Shown: positions 52,705-64,000 of the stretch, in pieces | Layout of the letters: each line of letters opens with the position of its first letter | Position numbering within the stretch: the first letter of the stretch is position 1 | Translations under genes and position numbers: made by a program | Assembly (NCBI RefSeq): GCF_041146395.1 | Contig: NC_090989.1 | Location: forward strand, 221,806,843-221,870,842 | Source of the DNA: Eulemur rufifrons | Taxonomy: Eukaryota; Chordata; Mammalia; Primates; Lemuridae | Direction of reading: 5' to 3' | Length of the DNA stretch: 64,000 nt | The notes under the pieces: model-generated | The model's database searches: none | Seen by the model: the letters and a program-made list of their open reading frames with translations, nothing else | What the model was told of the DNA's origin: nothing

Positions 52705-54080
52705 GGTTGATAATGGTCCCAGTGTCTGAGAATAAATGTCCTGAGAGGAAGGACAGAGATTCTCACTTGGTAGTTCCTCTGTGGAGGGCTAGAAAAAGTA
52801 TGTCAATTACTGACCCTAGTAGGAGTGAGGAAAACGTGAAGAATATTCTTCCTTATCTCACTCGCCTCATTAATGAGTATGAATGCAAACTGGGTAACAC
52901 AGGGGAATTAATTGAAAGAGCCATGATCAAGTTAGGCTATCAGATTAGCACACATTCTACCCAAGTGTGATGTTTTATACTTTCATAATTCCACATAATG
53001 GTAACCAAAATTCATTATATTGTCCCCCAAACACAGCAAGATCCTAGTGACCGAATGCATTTGGTCTGTCTGCTATAGTTGATGCCAGGCTTTCCAGGAA
53101 TTGATTTCCCTTTGGGGTTCTCAAACTCCTCCAGAAACAATCACATTGAAATTTGTTTCAATTTGTTTTTTAAATTTATGACCTCCAACATCTCCCATTC
53201 ACATCTGAAATTCTGAATCTTTACAAGGGAGGTAGAACAATATTAATAAACCAGAATTTTTGCTTGGCCAGGAAAGGGCACCCCTGAGCCACATGCTATG
53301 AGCAGCAGTGAAGTTTCCACAGCAAGAGGAAACACACACCTATTATGTCTAGGTGAGTGTGTTGGTGTGTTATGTCAGGCAAGGTCAGGGAACTTGTTAT
53401 GGACGATTCCACAATGTGCCTTGAAGATGGGAAACTTGAAGAATAAATTGGTTTTAGGAAAACATGGTGTATTGTTAGGCAGAATTTTAAGGGCTACAAA
53501 TAAAGAAACTTCCGTCTTTCCATCTCAGCATGCCAGCCTCAGATTCCCTTAAGAAAAAAGTGAGAAAGAAGAGAATAAAACAAAAGAAAATGTGACCAAA
53601 CTCAAACCCAGGAGAAAGGGAAATTTGTCTGGTGTGTATTAAATGGTGGCTCCAACTCAGGCTGCTGAACTGTGAACCATGTGACTTGTCTTTTTGTGAA
53701 ATGTTCCTCAGGCAGCCTGAGGGAAATTCCTGAGGCAACAGGAAACCCTCCTGTCTCTCTGGAGAGTTCTGTCTCCTAATGCCCTCTATTGTGGAGGCGA
53801 GAATGGAAATGTGTGGTCTCTGGAGAAAGAGGGAGGAAATGGCTGGGATGCCCAAGTCCTGAAGCCACCTTACTCTGGGATGCCTGGAGGCACAGTGACA
53901 GCCATGGCAAGGTCTGTCTGGAGGGGACAGGGAGAGAGGACACGACCTCTCCAGCAGTGGCTTCACGTCCTTCCCTTTACTCATCTGTTGTAAACTCAAC
54001 TGTCTCAAAGCTAATTTTCAGACAGCTAGATCATACTTTTTTCTCCTTTTGTGTTATCTAGCATGAAAAAGAGTTTTAAA
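52705..54080. other. Unassigned DNA
   Basis: Open frames at 52707-52970 (plus) and 53487-54008 (minus) have no recognised domain and were not called. No repeat family recognised. Confidence 0.45.
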
Positions 54081-54084
54081 GACT

Positions 54085-54140
54085 GTGACTGACAAAATGC
54101 ATTCAATAAATGTTTGTTGAATGAACAAATGAATGAACAA
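54085..54140 (+). mobile_element. L2 LINE 3' tail, sense
   Basis: GCATTCAATAAATGTTTGTTGAATGAACAAATGAATGAAC is the L2 terminus. Confidence 0.85.
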
Positions 54141-54164
54141 ACAGGAAAAATAAGTAAAATCCTG

Positions 54165-54305
54165 AGAATGCTCAGGAATCACTCGGGAAGCTTGTGAGAA
54201 AAGCAAGAATTGCAGCCCCAGTCCTGGAGGTGTTGATTCAGTAGGTGGGCGGTGGCCCCAAGAATTTGCATTCTCACAAGCTCTGCCAGTGATTCTGATG
54301 CCCAG
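54165..54305. mobile_element. hAT-Charlie non-autonomous element, MER5A-like
   Basis: GAATCACTCGGGAAGCTTGTGAG, GTTGATTCAGTAGGTGGGCGGTGGCCCCAAGAATTTGCATTCTCACAAG and CAGTGATTCTGATGCCC follow the MER5A layout. Confidence 0.7.
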
Positions 54306-54309
54306 AGCT

Positions 54310-55480
54310 CTTGGAAGGACCTCACGTTGGGAAGAGCTGCCACCGATTCAGCTGAGCTGGAGGGAAACTGGATTCAGTGGCCTCTCTTATGCTGGCATCT
54401 GGGCAGAGCAGATTTTGTGTTCATCGACAGTGGGAGCAAAAGGTTTTAAGTAAACAGTTCACAGGTTTTCAAAATCTAATCAGGAAAGATCATTTACAGA
54501 GAGAAGTAAATTGAGTTCAGCTGCCTTGCTTTGGGTTGCAGAGGCTATAAAAATATAATCTGAAGAAATGTTTGTCCCTACTCTATTTTCTGTTTATTGA
54601 TGTGATCACTTTGTGTATTTTTCATCATGAAATTTTTCAGTCACGTTGTGTAAAATTTCAAAGTTTTTTATTCCATTGAGCTTTATATGGAGAAATGGTT
54701 GTGAATTAGAGCTCCCAAATGTAGTATCCATGGTCAAGGTTCTGGAATATCATGCACAACCCCCCTGTGTCCCGCTAGCATGGCCCTTGGGATTGCAGTG
54801 GTCACTCAGGTGCATGTCCCTTAGATGCCAATGGTAGGTGATAGCACCAAGTGGACGTGGCCAGTTCGCTTGAGATCAGGGCCAAAGCAGCTATAATTCA
54901 CAGCCATGACGCACACCCCCACCGCCCCCTCCACCCCACGGCCTTCAGAAACTCACCAGAGATTCTGGACAGAGAGGGGGAAGAAAAGAACATCTAGGGC
55001 TTTCATTTGAAAAGCATATTTTTACTTCTATACTTAATTTTATACTTTTAAATTTCAAAAAATGATGCTTAGTATTAAAGATTAGATATGGGAAAACAGA
55101 GTGGACAAAGTTTTCTTGGCTCTTGAGTATATGGCAAAGATACAGCACTATGACGGCTGGGATGGGATGGGTCAGGTATAACAAAATCTCTAGGAGGGGA
55201 CACTCATCACACGTAACATTTGTGTTTAACAGCCTTTAGGAATTCTGTCCCAACCAACTGTCTCTTCTCTACTTCATTTTCAGAGGCACATGCATAGGAA
55301 TTGCAGTTTAGGGATAGCATTGATCAGTTGTGTTTCCTTTCCCCCAAATAATAAATAGAAAGATCAGTGAGAAGGAAGAAAAGAAGGAAGGAACTTATTG
55401 TTTATAAATCCATTAATAGCACCTTCTTATATATTGCATTGCCTTACATGAAGGGAGATTTATCCAACATAATGAGCCTT
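54310..55480. other. Unassigned DNA
   Basis: Nothing recognised, apart from a C-rich stretch near 54915-54940. Confidence 0.5.
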
Positions 55481-55484
55481 TGAA

Positions 55485-55675
55485 GGAGTGTTTCCCAAAA
55501 TGTCGTCCAAGACTGCTTGTGGTAGAATTAGACTCTGGGGATTCGACCGGGACCTACTAAATTAAACCCTTGGGAGGACCTTGCAAATCTAAATTTAACA
55601 AACAACTCAGATGAACCTTATACTCAGCGACATTTCAGAATCTCCCTTCTAAAGTGTGACGCTTTAGTAAAGAGA
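55485..55675. mobile_element. hAT-type non-autonomous element, diverged
   Basis: GTGTTTCCCAAAATGTCGTCCAAGACTGC, TTAGACTCTGGGGATTCGACCGG and CAACTCAGATGAACCTTATACTCAG suggest a MER5/MER20-type element. The family is uncertain. Confidence 0.45.
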
Positions 55676-56039
55676 ATTGGGGCATTAAAATTTTGCCCCT
55701 GGCATGACCACACCCTCAGTATCTGATTTTTATTGTTAAAAATTGAGCACCTTGCATCTCTCTATAAATTTATATAGGCTCATAATGTATCCTCATCTTG
55801 AAAGTTGTCATGCTCACAGAGCATTGAATGACTTTTACAATTGTTTCTTAAAGGATCATGCAGGAAATCTAATTTAGATGCCAGAAATGTGTAGTCCGAA
55901 AGTAGCATCCTGGACTAGACGATGGCATATCGACCTCATTTTTGTTTACTTTAGGAGACTATACACTTTCATGGTTAGAGGCAGAAAAACTTTGAGACAG
56001 AGAAAAAAATCCTAAGTCTAATTTCTGCCCTAATCATAT

Positions 56040-56880
56040 GGCCTAAGCAAGCTCCCCTCAAATCTGCTCCTTTTCCTTTAAACTTTCTTCCAACTGCTAG
56101 AATTACCCATTCACCAAATTGCCCAAACTGGAAAACCTGGGTTTATGCCTTTTGCCTTGTTTTCTCTCATTCTTACATAATTAGCCAATCAGTGCCAGAT
56201 TTCCTCATAAATATATCTCTGATCCACCCCCTTCTGTCTATTCCTAGTTCCCAAAATCAGTCTCTCTTTTTCTTGGGCCCAAAATACTACAGCTGCCTCC
56301 AGTCTTGTCTACTTCAAATCAATCCTTCCCACAGCCACCAGAATGGTCCATTTAAAATGCAAGTAAGGCCAGGATGCTGCGTGTTCTACATTCATCCGTG
56401 GTTCCCGTCTCCTGCAGAATAAAATCTAAGCTCTTGGGCATGGAATAAGACTGTCAATGTCCTGCCTCTGCCTACTTCTCTGCCTTCATAGCCCATTTTT
56501 CTCTTCCGCAAATTGTGGAGTTCCTTATAGCTGGGCTTTTTGCGCAAGTGACTTTCACTTCCTGGAGAACCTGAACCACGCCTTCTCCTATCTAACTCCT
56601 GCCTGTCTTTTCGTACTCAACTCAGGTGAGTAGGATGAGTTCAGGAAAAATTTTCCTGAATCCTCAAAGCCAGCTGAGGCTCTTCTCTTCTGCATGTCCA
56701 TAAAAGTCAGTGGGTATTTCTAGCTTTGCTTTTAGCATATTGTGGTATTATTAGCTCTTCCAACTCATTTTGAAGACCTTCCTGAAGTCAGGAATCGTAT
56801 CTTATTCACTTTGGTGTGTGCAGCATTTAACAGAGAGCCTAGGATATCTCGGGTGCTAAATAGATTATACTTAAATAGGT
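56040..56880 (+). mobile_element. L2 LINE fragment, sense
   Basis: CACAGCCACCAGAATGGTCCATTTAAAATGCAAGTAAGG, CTCCTGCAGAATAAAATCTAAGCTC, CCTGCCTCTGCCTACTTCTCTGCC and GAGAGCCTAGGATATCTCGGGTGCTAAATAGATT occur in L2 order. The short open frame at 56192-56422 lies inside it. Confidence 0.82.
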
Positions 56881-56884
56881 AAAC

Positions 56885-57855
56885 GTTGGAGGGAATGAGT
56901 AACTGTGCTCTTTATTCAGTGCTCTGAAGTTGCTACTTAGAACCAAATGGTATTACATGGTCTTGGTATTCTTATATGATTAAAGAATACCTTAAGTTTG
57001 AGGTGATTTACTTCATATGTTTCCCAAATTGGAGGATTAATTAGGGAGTTGAACCAATAATTAGTACTCAGTGAAAGTGATATAGAATAAAATATGTACT
57101 CAAGGAAGAAACTAAGTAGGTAGCACTAAATGTCTGCTTTGGTAATATTCATTGAAAGAGAAAGTGAGACATTAAAATTTCTTAACCTATTGATTGTGTT
57201 GAAGAAAAGGCATTTCTTAATTTGGTGATCTAATAGTCTTTAATATATTTCCTTTAATAATATTGTTGGCTGGGTTACACTGTGAAATAGATAAAATATC
57301 ATTAGAAAAAAACAACATTGTTAAACTTGTTTGGCCCATCCTTGCTTTATTCTTTAAATATGCCTTTGGCAAATTTCTAGAGATAACTATGTAGACACTA
57401 TCCGATTGACATGTCTTGGTGTTTCTATTTAAAGGTAAATGTGACTTAGAATTTATTTTCTGTTAGCATTAGATTATTTTACTAATGGATCAAAGTCAAA
57501 TAGAATTCTTAGTTTATTAGGTTTCTACAGGGAAGAAATAGATCAAAGTCAAAATAACTTTCTTCTGGAAGATATCAGAATCATTAGAAAATTATCCTAC
57601 TGCTTGTTGGTTAAGGTCAATAATACATGTGGCTGGAAAGAGGGTAAATAATTATTTGTTGACATCATATCTACGATTATCCATCTCCTTGCTAGAAGAA
57701 AATTTTACAGAGAATGAGCTGTTATGCAGGCTTCCATAAGGAATACTTGCTCTGTAGTGCTAGTCCATATCTAAATGATGGCTAGAATACTTAGGATCTG
57801 GCAGATTAATTTACAGAGTTGTCGAATGCTTTGGGCTAGCCTAATGATGTTCCAT
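56885..57855. other. Unassigned AT-rich DNA
   Basis: Nothing recognised. Confidence 0.55.
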
Positions 57856-57860
57856 TAAAA

Positions 57861-58088
57861 CAGAGTTTCTCAACCTCAGCACTACTGACATTTGGGTCTA
57901 AATAAATCTCTGTTGCGAGGGCTTGTGTGTCCTGTGCATCATAAGACATTTAGGAGTATCTTAGGTTTCTATCCACCAGACACCAGGAGCACTCTCCCAT
58001 CTGGCATTATGACAACCAAAAATGTCTTCAGACATTGCCAAATATCCTGTGGAGTGGAAGCCAAGTCACCTCCAGTTGACAACCACTG
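57861..58088. mobile_element. hAT-type MITE with terminal inverted repeats
   Basis: It starts CAGAGTTTCTCAACCTC and ends CCAGTTGACAACCACTG, which are imperfect inverted copies. The 8-mers outside, CATTAAAA and CTTTAAAC, agree at six of eight bases, the size expected of a hAT target duplication. The interior contains ATGTCTTCAGACATTGCCAAATATCC, known to me from a common eutherian hAT element. The 80-codon frame over it is spurious. Confidence 0.8.
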
Positions 58089-58089
58089 C

Positions 58090-58815
58090 TTTAAACATTA
58101 CCCCTTGAAGATAGATATTTTAAAGGGTAAATAAGTCATTGATTTTGCCAGAATCCTAAGACATACTTACCAGTGATACGAAGGGAGTGCTTTAATTTTA
58201 GACGTGTTCTTTTTCATTTTACAAAATACTGAAATTTAGCTTACATTTTGGAAATTAACTGGTCGAGCTCTATTCGCTAAACATAGAAAGACTAAGGAAT
58301 TATTTTCTCATCTTATTGTCAATCATCTCCTATAAGAAAGTTAAATGTGGCTAATTTGTCTGAAAGTGTTTGAATGTTCCGTATATGTTGCTTTGTGAAT
58401 TAAAAGTAGAGCATATTTTTTCGTCTGATGGTATCAAGTGAAATATTTAATTTTTACCATTTTGTTCTACAATAATTTCTACTTAGAACTGCTTAAGAAA
58501 AATCAATATAAAATTCATTTCAATGAATAAATGAAGAAATTATTTCACTTTATCAAGATGGATTTTTTGGTATGACTTAGCTCATGTGAACCATCAAAGA
58601 TTTTGAGATCAATCCAGTAATTTGAACAAGGAGGCTATATACTTTAAAGGTGAATATAACTAATCATTAATTTCAGCATGATCAAATGGGCAGAAAAACT
58701 AGATTTTAGCCCTTACTTAATTCTGCATTAATTAATATCCTATTTGAGTTACTTGGAATAAATAATTATATCTTTCCATGTTTCAGTTTTCTCATTTGCA
58801 AAACAAGAGGGTTAA
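58090..58815. other. Unassigned AT-rich DNA
   Basis: Nothing recognised. Confidence 0.55.
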
Positions 58816-58822
58816 GTCAGAT

Positions 58823-59152
58823 CAGGGTAGGCAAACTTTTTCTATAAAAGGGCAGATCATAAATATTTTATGCTTTGTGGGTCCTGTAGTCCCCATTGCA
58901 ATACTTAATATGTATTACATGGTAGCATGGAAGCAGTCGTAGTCGATACATAACACATGAGCATGGCTGTGTTCTAATAAAACTTATTTATGAACACTGA
59001 AATTTGAATTTCATATAATTGCCATGTCATAAAATATTCTTATTTTCATTGTTTTCAACTGTTTTAAATTTAAAAACTATTTTTAGCTAAACAGTTATAC
59101 ACGACAGAGGGCAAAGTGTACTTGGCCTGTGGACCACATTTTGCCAACCATG
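58823..59152. mobile_element. hAT-Charlie element, MER58-like
   Basis: It starts CAGGGTAGGCAAACTTTTTCTATAAAAGGGC and ends GGACCACATTTTGCCAACCATG, with inverted terminal similarity. Interior landmarks are AAATATTTTATGCTTTGTGGG and GCATGGCTGTGTTCTAATAAAACTTATTTATGAACA. The family name is from memory. Confidence 0.82.
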
Positions 59153-59489
59153 AGATGATTGCTAAGGTCCCTTCCAGGGGACCTTAACATTCTTGAATTT
59201 ACATAGGAATGACAGAAAAGCCATTATGTGCCCCCATGTATCTGAAAACTGCTTCAATATCTGAGGGAAGCTGAAAGTAAATCAGTTGTTAATTTTAATG
59301 ATGTCATATGCTCCTTGGAGAGAGTAGGTGCTGCGCTTGCTGTTTTATGTTCGGTAGGAGAATACTTGTTCTCTCTCTCTAAAAACTGAATGCAGTCTCA
59401 CTTCTTCAAAAGATGTCATTGTGCACAAAATATATTGAAATGTACAGGGACTGAAAGTGAAATGATATTAAAAACTTAACATTTGAAAA

Positions 59490-59685
59490 GTCCTTTTCAA
59501 TTTACAGGGTACTTTGCTTTACATCAAATGAAATGAACTTCATAGCAACCCTGTGAATCAGTGTGGTAGGTACAGTTACTCCTATTTTTAGCTGAAAAGT
59601 TGTGGGCCAGTAGGTTAAGTCACAGATAAGTGGACTTTTCTGAGTTCAAGCTCAGAACTCCTTCCCTGCACTCCTCTGCATCTTG
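59490..59685 (-). mobile_element. MIR SINE, antisense
   Basis: CATAGCAACCCTGTGAATCAGTGTGGTAGG...GGTTAAGTCACAGATAAGTGG...GAGTTCAAGCTCAGAAC follows antisense MIR. Confidence 0.7.
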
Positions 59686-59689
59686 CATC

Positions 59690-60085
59690 TGCCTCCGTTA
59701 CTTTCTCCCTTTTCATCTGAGACCCAGCTAGAGTATAGAGTTATCTTATACTTTGATAATAGAAACAGGTATATTCTGTTTGAATACTTGACTGCAAAAA
59801 GAATTCAAGGCATATTTTCAAAATGATCGTTGACAAGATTCAAAACTTCTCTGAGTCTTAGTTATAATTTGAAATATTAAAAATGCTGCTTTATATTATT
59901 CAGAAATTAATATGTCTGGTGTTGGCATAGACTACAGTCAGTATTCAGCAAATATGAATTCCTTTCCTTTCGGTGTAATAAAACAGAAATGGTACAATGT
60001 AAATTAACAGAATTCAAAATGTCTCTCGTAATAATTTGGACTTAGAGAATGCATGTTATGTACAACTACTTTCACTTTGGAGTTT
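59690..60085. other. Unassigned AT-rich DNA
   Basis: Nothing recognised. Confidence 0.5.
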
Positions 60086-60089
60086 ACTG

Positions 60090-60550
60090 TAGATTGTATA
60101 AGTTAGGGTTCTCTAGAAAACAGAATCAATAGGATATGTATGCATATTGAAAGAGATTTATTTTAAGGAATTGTCTTATGCAGTTGAGGAGACTTGACAA
60201 GTCCAAAAGCTGATGGGACGCCAACAGGTCGGAAATTCAGGAAAGAGTTGCAGCTCAAGTCTGCTGCAGAATCAGGAAGAGTTGATGTTGCAAGTAAAGT
60301 CTGAAGGCAGTCTGCTGGAAAATTCCTTCTTGCTTAGGGGAGGTCAGCCTTTTGTTCCATTCATGCCATCAACTGATTAGATGAGGCCCACCCACATTTA
60401 TAGCGAGCAAACAGCTTTACTCAAAGTCCACTGATTTAAATGTAAACTTCATGCAAAGCATAATCCTCATGGAAACATCTAGAATAATGTCTTACCAAAT
60501 ATTTGAGGACCATGGCCCAGATAACTTGACTTATAAAATTAACCATCAGA
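60090..60550. mobile_element. Common eutherian interspersed repeat, family unassigned
   Basis: TTAGGGTTCTCTAGAAAACAGAATCAATAGGATATG, GAGATTTATTTTAAGGAATTGTCTTATGCAGTTGAGGAG, GATGAGGCCCACCCACATTTATAG, CTTTACTCAAAGTCCACTGATTTAAATGTAA and AAACATCTAGAATAATGTCTTACCAAATAT form a repeat I have met in many eutherian loci. I do not assign the family name. Confidence 0.75.
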
Positions 60551-60554
60551 TAGG

Positions 60555-61765
60555 TCATTGTTAATCAACTCATGCTAACTTAAATAAAAATTTTCCTCTA
60601 AAGTTAATCTCTAGGATATGCAATAAATGGGATGGAAGTGTAGCCAGACAGACCCAAACTTCTCTGCTATGGGGCCCTAAAGTCTCTCATTTCTGCTTGT
60701 CTTGGCCCATCTACTCTGTATTTTTCTTTGTAGATCAGCTTCCCCTGTTACACTGTATTCTGCCAACACTTGGTGTAGTGCCCAGTTATTTATAATCTTG
60801 CAGTTGCATTTCTTACATCTCCTCTTCTCCTAAGAAATCTCATTAACCCTGGTTTGGTGAGATGTCCACCCTTATTTACTTAGCTCTGGTCAGAGAAATT
60901 GAATCACCAGGTATTAAAATGGCCACCTAGATCCATTCATCTAGCAGGTGATGTGGGCAGGAGCACATTCTCTTAGCAAGAACATAGGCACAGTGCTTCA
61001 TTAACTTACTTAGCATGAATTCCCTGTACACCTAATAGCTTAATGGTTCTGTAATCCACCCAGAACCAGAAGGCACTGCAAGTAATCCAAAACTAAGATT
61101 CCATTCTGCAAGAGAAGACAAACAATTATTCTACACCTTTTGCTAATATATAACAAGAGGAAATGGACTCCAACTACAGAACTTGACTTTTGGGAATACT
61201 GTAAAGACACTGTGTCTGATCAAAAGGCTTGAAGAGCCTAGGAAAAGTAGTAGACTCTCCTCCATGGGAGGAACACATTGAAATTATGTAGAAATGCTTT
61301 CAGAATCCCACCCTGAGATGGCATGATGGGTTCCAATGTCCTCTTAAATGCCTCCTTTAGTCACTTCCATTATTCATGGTTTCACCACTGCTGAAAGGTC
61401 CCACGGAGCTCTTAATAGCCTTTGTTAACTCTTCCGGCTGACTGAAATCGCACCATTCCCAAATGTATATCCCTAAAAAAAGAAAATAAAATAGCACATT
61501 GTTTGGAGATAATGTGACAGTCGACTGAATATGGATAAGAAAAGTTTTATGATTTTTCAAAATTAACCATGCTTAAAGGAGTTCAGTATGAGAGATTATT
61601 AAGGTAATGTTTTAATCAGAATATTCCCATTTTCATAGAAGTTCTTTTGAAGGGCAAAAGTTCATCCAAATTTCGTACAGTTAAGTGAGCATTTAAAACT
61701 GTTTTTGTTTTTAAGTGTATAGCAATTCATACATCAAAACAGGAATATAAAATTAGCATTTCTCC
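60555..61765. other. Unassigned DNA
   Basis: Nothing recognised. The 67-codon minus-strand frame at 61357-61560 has no known features. Confidence 0.5.
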
Positions 61766-61769
61766 CCCA

Positions 61770-62230
61770 ATTATTTATTTATCCTTCACAGACTTATTGA
61801 TTCTACAATCATCTATTGCTATGTGTCAGAAACTGTGCTAGGTATTAGAAATTCAGAGATGAAAAATGCTATATCTTTGATCAAAAGAAGCTAATAAATG
61901 GAGTTGGAGTGACAGACAAGGAAATTGGAAATGACAATATGGCTTGATATATGTTTTCATATTTGTGAGCACAGAGAAGGGGCGCCAAAGACAGGCTGGG
62001 AGGGTGGGCCAAGTTTCCTAGATAAGGTCAGTCCTGAACTGAGTATTGAAGGAGATACTGCTGAGAAGCTGGGGTAGAAAGAATATTCTGGATAGACTGT
62101 TGTGTCATGTCCAAAGGCAAGGAGGTATTCTAGAGATTACAGCTCCTGGTGGGAACTCCCTAGAGGGGAATTGAAACATACAGTGTAGGGGAGTGTCGTG
62201 GGAGGACTGCGCTGAAGAGAGTGGCATGAA
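61770..62230 (-). mobile_element. L2 LINE 3' region, antisense
   Basis: ATCTATTGCTATGTGTCAGAAACTGTGCTAGGTATTAG, GTCAGTCCTGAACTGAGTATTGAAGGAG, GAATATTCTGGATAGACTG and TCCAAAGGCAAGGAGG are antisense L2 landmarks in order. Confidence 0.75.
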
Positions 62231-62234
62231 ATGT

Positions 62235-62960
62235 AGGGGCTGTTTCTGTGTGTGGGGGGGTGTATTTATTTGTTTGTATTGCTCTGGTGTACAGTTCGTA
62301 CTTGTTTAACAGTCTGCTTCATTTAGGTTGCTCAAGTTGGAGTGCAGTGTTGCCACCTCCTCACCCTCTGCCTCAAAACAGCTTCGTAGATAGCTCCAGT
62401 GCCCCCAGCTGCGCGAATGCAGAGGCAAACCCAAATTCATTAGTCACCAAATGTAGGAACTGTTCGGCAGCCTCAGAATGATCTTTTAAGAGGATGACAC
62501 TGTAGGAGGGATAGTCACTTTTCCTTCTTTCCTTTTTTTTTTTTTTTTCTGGTGCCCCCTGGCAAACTCATTTTCCATATCCAAACAACTTTGCAAAGTG
62601 CCTCATCATGGAGAAACATTGTGTTTTATACATTTTAAAATGTCTTCATCCAGAGTGATAATAGCCTTAAGAGAATTATAGTAAACAAGAAATATGTCAA
62701 GAATGTTTTTCTGTTGCTCTGGACAGCTATAAAATGTTAGGCAAAGAAAAAATGAGCTTCCTTTGCAGTTGTCAATAATGGCATGTCACTGAGCAGGAGG
62801 AACAGGAATATTCAGACGTGTCCCTAATCAACAAGCAGATGAACCCCCACTTCAAGATTCTTTCAATCTAAACTGACTTCTCTAGGGTGATTGTCCTCTA
62901 ACAGCTACTCTGCTCAAGTAAACAGTGAGAAAACATCAAGAAATCTTTCTTCAATGGAGG
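62235..62960. other. Unassigned DNA with T16 run
   Basis: Poly(T) at about 62533-62548. A stretch with GGAGTGCAGTG near 62340 vaguely recalls antisense Alu but does not extend. Confidence 0.45.
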
Positions 62961-63159
62961 TTTAACCTACATACAGTAAACTTTAGAGATTTTAACTATA
63001 AGCTTAACAATTTTTTATAAATGAAATTACCTATGTGACCACCACAAGCATCAAGACATATTCATTTACATCACCCTAGAAAATTCCCTGGTGACCTTCC
63101 CCATACCACAACCACCACAACCACCCAAGGTAACGACTGTCAGACTTCTATCACTCTAT

Positions 63160-63161
<2 letters not shown>

Positions 63162-63192
<31 letters not shown>
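63162..63192. repeat. (TG)n microsatellite inside L1
   Basis: Uninterrupted TG repeat. Confidence 0.95.
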
Positions 63193-63194
<2 letters not shown>

Positions 63195-63219
63195 ATATAC
63201 AGTGTTCTGTATATTAATG

Positions 63220-63705
63220 ATGTTTTGACAGAGGGGAAGAGACTGCCCTTCTCAGGGATAGCCAATTCTTAGAGACACCAAGGTCTCAGCCAGGAGCATT
63301 GCTTTGTTATATAAACTAACAGTCCAGAGCCACCTCTTCTCTCTGGCCCTTATGCCCCGGGAGACAGTATTCCTTTGCATTAATTATCCTGGGGCTAGAT
63401 ATTGATTGGGCAACTAAGGACCATTCCTGTAGCATAGAGCTCAGTGAAATTATTCAAAATAACCCACCTTAATGTAATGACCCTGCCCTGCCTTGCCTTT
63501 CCTGAGGAAATCCCAGTAAGGGCTGTGGTCTAGACTCTCCCCTAGCTCCTGTTTCCTGCCTCCTCACTCCCTCGTGTCTTTCTCATGTGACCCTGTGTGA
63601 CATACCATGCTTCCTGTCTTTAGGACCTGGTAGTATAACAAACTTTGTTTTCCTGAGCTCTTGTGACCACACCTGACTGACCACATAGAAGTATACAAGA
63701 CACAG
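63220..63705. mobile_element. Candidate solo LTR inserted in L1
   Basis: About 480 bases of higher-GC sequence split the L1M. A TG start near TGATGTTTTGACAGAGG and a CA end near AAGACACA are possible, and TATATTA occurs on both sides (before 63220 and at about 63707). The composition is LTR-like but the family is not recognised, and the exact boundaries are uncertain. Confidence 0.5.
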
Positions 63706-64000
63706 TCTATATTAGTTTTGACTGATCTAGAATTTTGTATAAGTTGAATCATACAATATGTACTCTTGTGTCTGACTTCTTCTACTCAACATAATGTTTC
63801 TGAGATACATCCATTTATTTTTGGTCTATCATTCTGTGTATACATTGTATGAATACCCAAACCTGGTTTACCTTTTTTCCTATTAATGGCCGTTTGGGTT
63901 ATTTCCCATTTTGGGCTTTTATGACTAAAGCTGCTATGAATATTCTTGTAGACAAAGCACTCATTTGTCTTGGCATATACCTAGGAGTGGAATTGCTGGA

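Larger units (their letters stand above)
62965..64000 (-). mobile_element. L1M 3' region, antisense, interrupted and running off the window
   Basis: The left part (62965 to about 63220) has ATGTGACCACCACAAGCATCAAGACATATTC and ACATCACCCTAGAAAATTCCCTGG. The right part (about 63706 on) has TATTAGTTTTGACTGATCTAG, ATACAATATGTACTCTTGTGTCTGAC, GGCCGTTTGGGTTATTTCC and ACCTAGGAGTGGAATTGCTGG. These are the antisense 3' UTR and ORF2 end of an old L1. A TG microsatellite and an LTR-like block separate the two halves. Confidence 0.88.

Noticed and set aside
52707..52970. 87-codon frame with a protein-like second half
   Set aside because: It begins inside or beside an L2-like fragment and no homolog came to mind. 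A protein search with its last 45 residues would settle it.
53487..54008. 173-codon minus-strand frame
   Set aside because: Low-complexity composition, no known motifs, no splice context and competing plus-strand frames.
62300..62400. Possible antisense Alu remnant around GGAGTGCAGTG
   Set aside because: Similarity does not extend to other Alu landmarks and there is no adjoining tail; probably chance.

Overview
This window looks like ordinary mammalian, most likely primate, intergenic or intronic DNA. It is AT-rich and CpG-poor, has no dense coding, and carries many decayed interspersed repeats (L2, MIR, old L1M, hAT-type DNA transposons, solo LTRs) plus scattered microsatellites. Two clues point to a primate. 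One is a solo LTR at 9451-9870 that matches my memory of the primate MSTA (MaLR) family. The other is a short L1 3' end at 498-654 whose sequence resembles strepsirrhine (lemur/galago) L1s. No Alu was recognised by eye in 64 kb, which is unusual for a primate and leaves the species assignment tentative. All family names rest on recall of consensus sequences; nothing was searched.

The only recognisable gene-derived sequence is a full-length processed retrocopy of DNAJA1 (HSP40, DnaJ type I) at about 26460-28218, plus strand. It keeps 5' UTR, an uninterrupted 396-codon frame, 3' UTR and an A-rich tail, all between perfect 16-bp target-site duplications. Its start codon is mutated (ATG to ACG at 26580-26582), and the next in-frame ATG lies beyond the J domain. 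It is therefore probably a pseudogene, although the frame has no stop or frameshift. I see no intact host gene, exon chain, tRNA, rRNA, CRISPR array or operon-like structure.

Layout: 1-5450 is mostly unassigned, with an L1 end and an 80-bp local duplication. 5465-8260 holds a MIR and a long L2 with a palindromic MITE inside it. 9125-11010 has a hAT fragment, the MSTA LTR and antisense L2. 11730-16800 is MIR, L2 and unique DNA. 17970-21140 is a long antisense L1M. 22170-24090 has a microsatellite, L2 tail, sense L1M, a eutherian repeat and a 130-bp duplicated segment. 26444-28234 is the DNAJA1 retrocopy. 28780-29435 is L2 with a nested LTR. 31000-38700 holds L2, MIR and L1M pieces and a perfect 48-bp tandem duplication. 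39470-46860 is L2 and MIR rich with a TG/CG microsatellite. 47380-48840 is a small island of higher GC with a CpG cluster and G/C runs. 52140-60560 holds MIR, L2 and hAT elements. 61770-64000 ends with L2 and an L1M interrupted by an LTR-like block.

I did not find convincing evidence of a previously undescribed biological system. The most interesting items are the start-lost but frame-intact DNAJA1 retrocopy, the local duplications, the palindromic MITE, the potential Z-DNA tract and the isolated CpG cluster.
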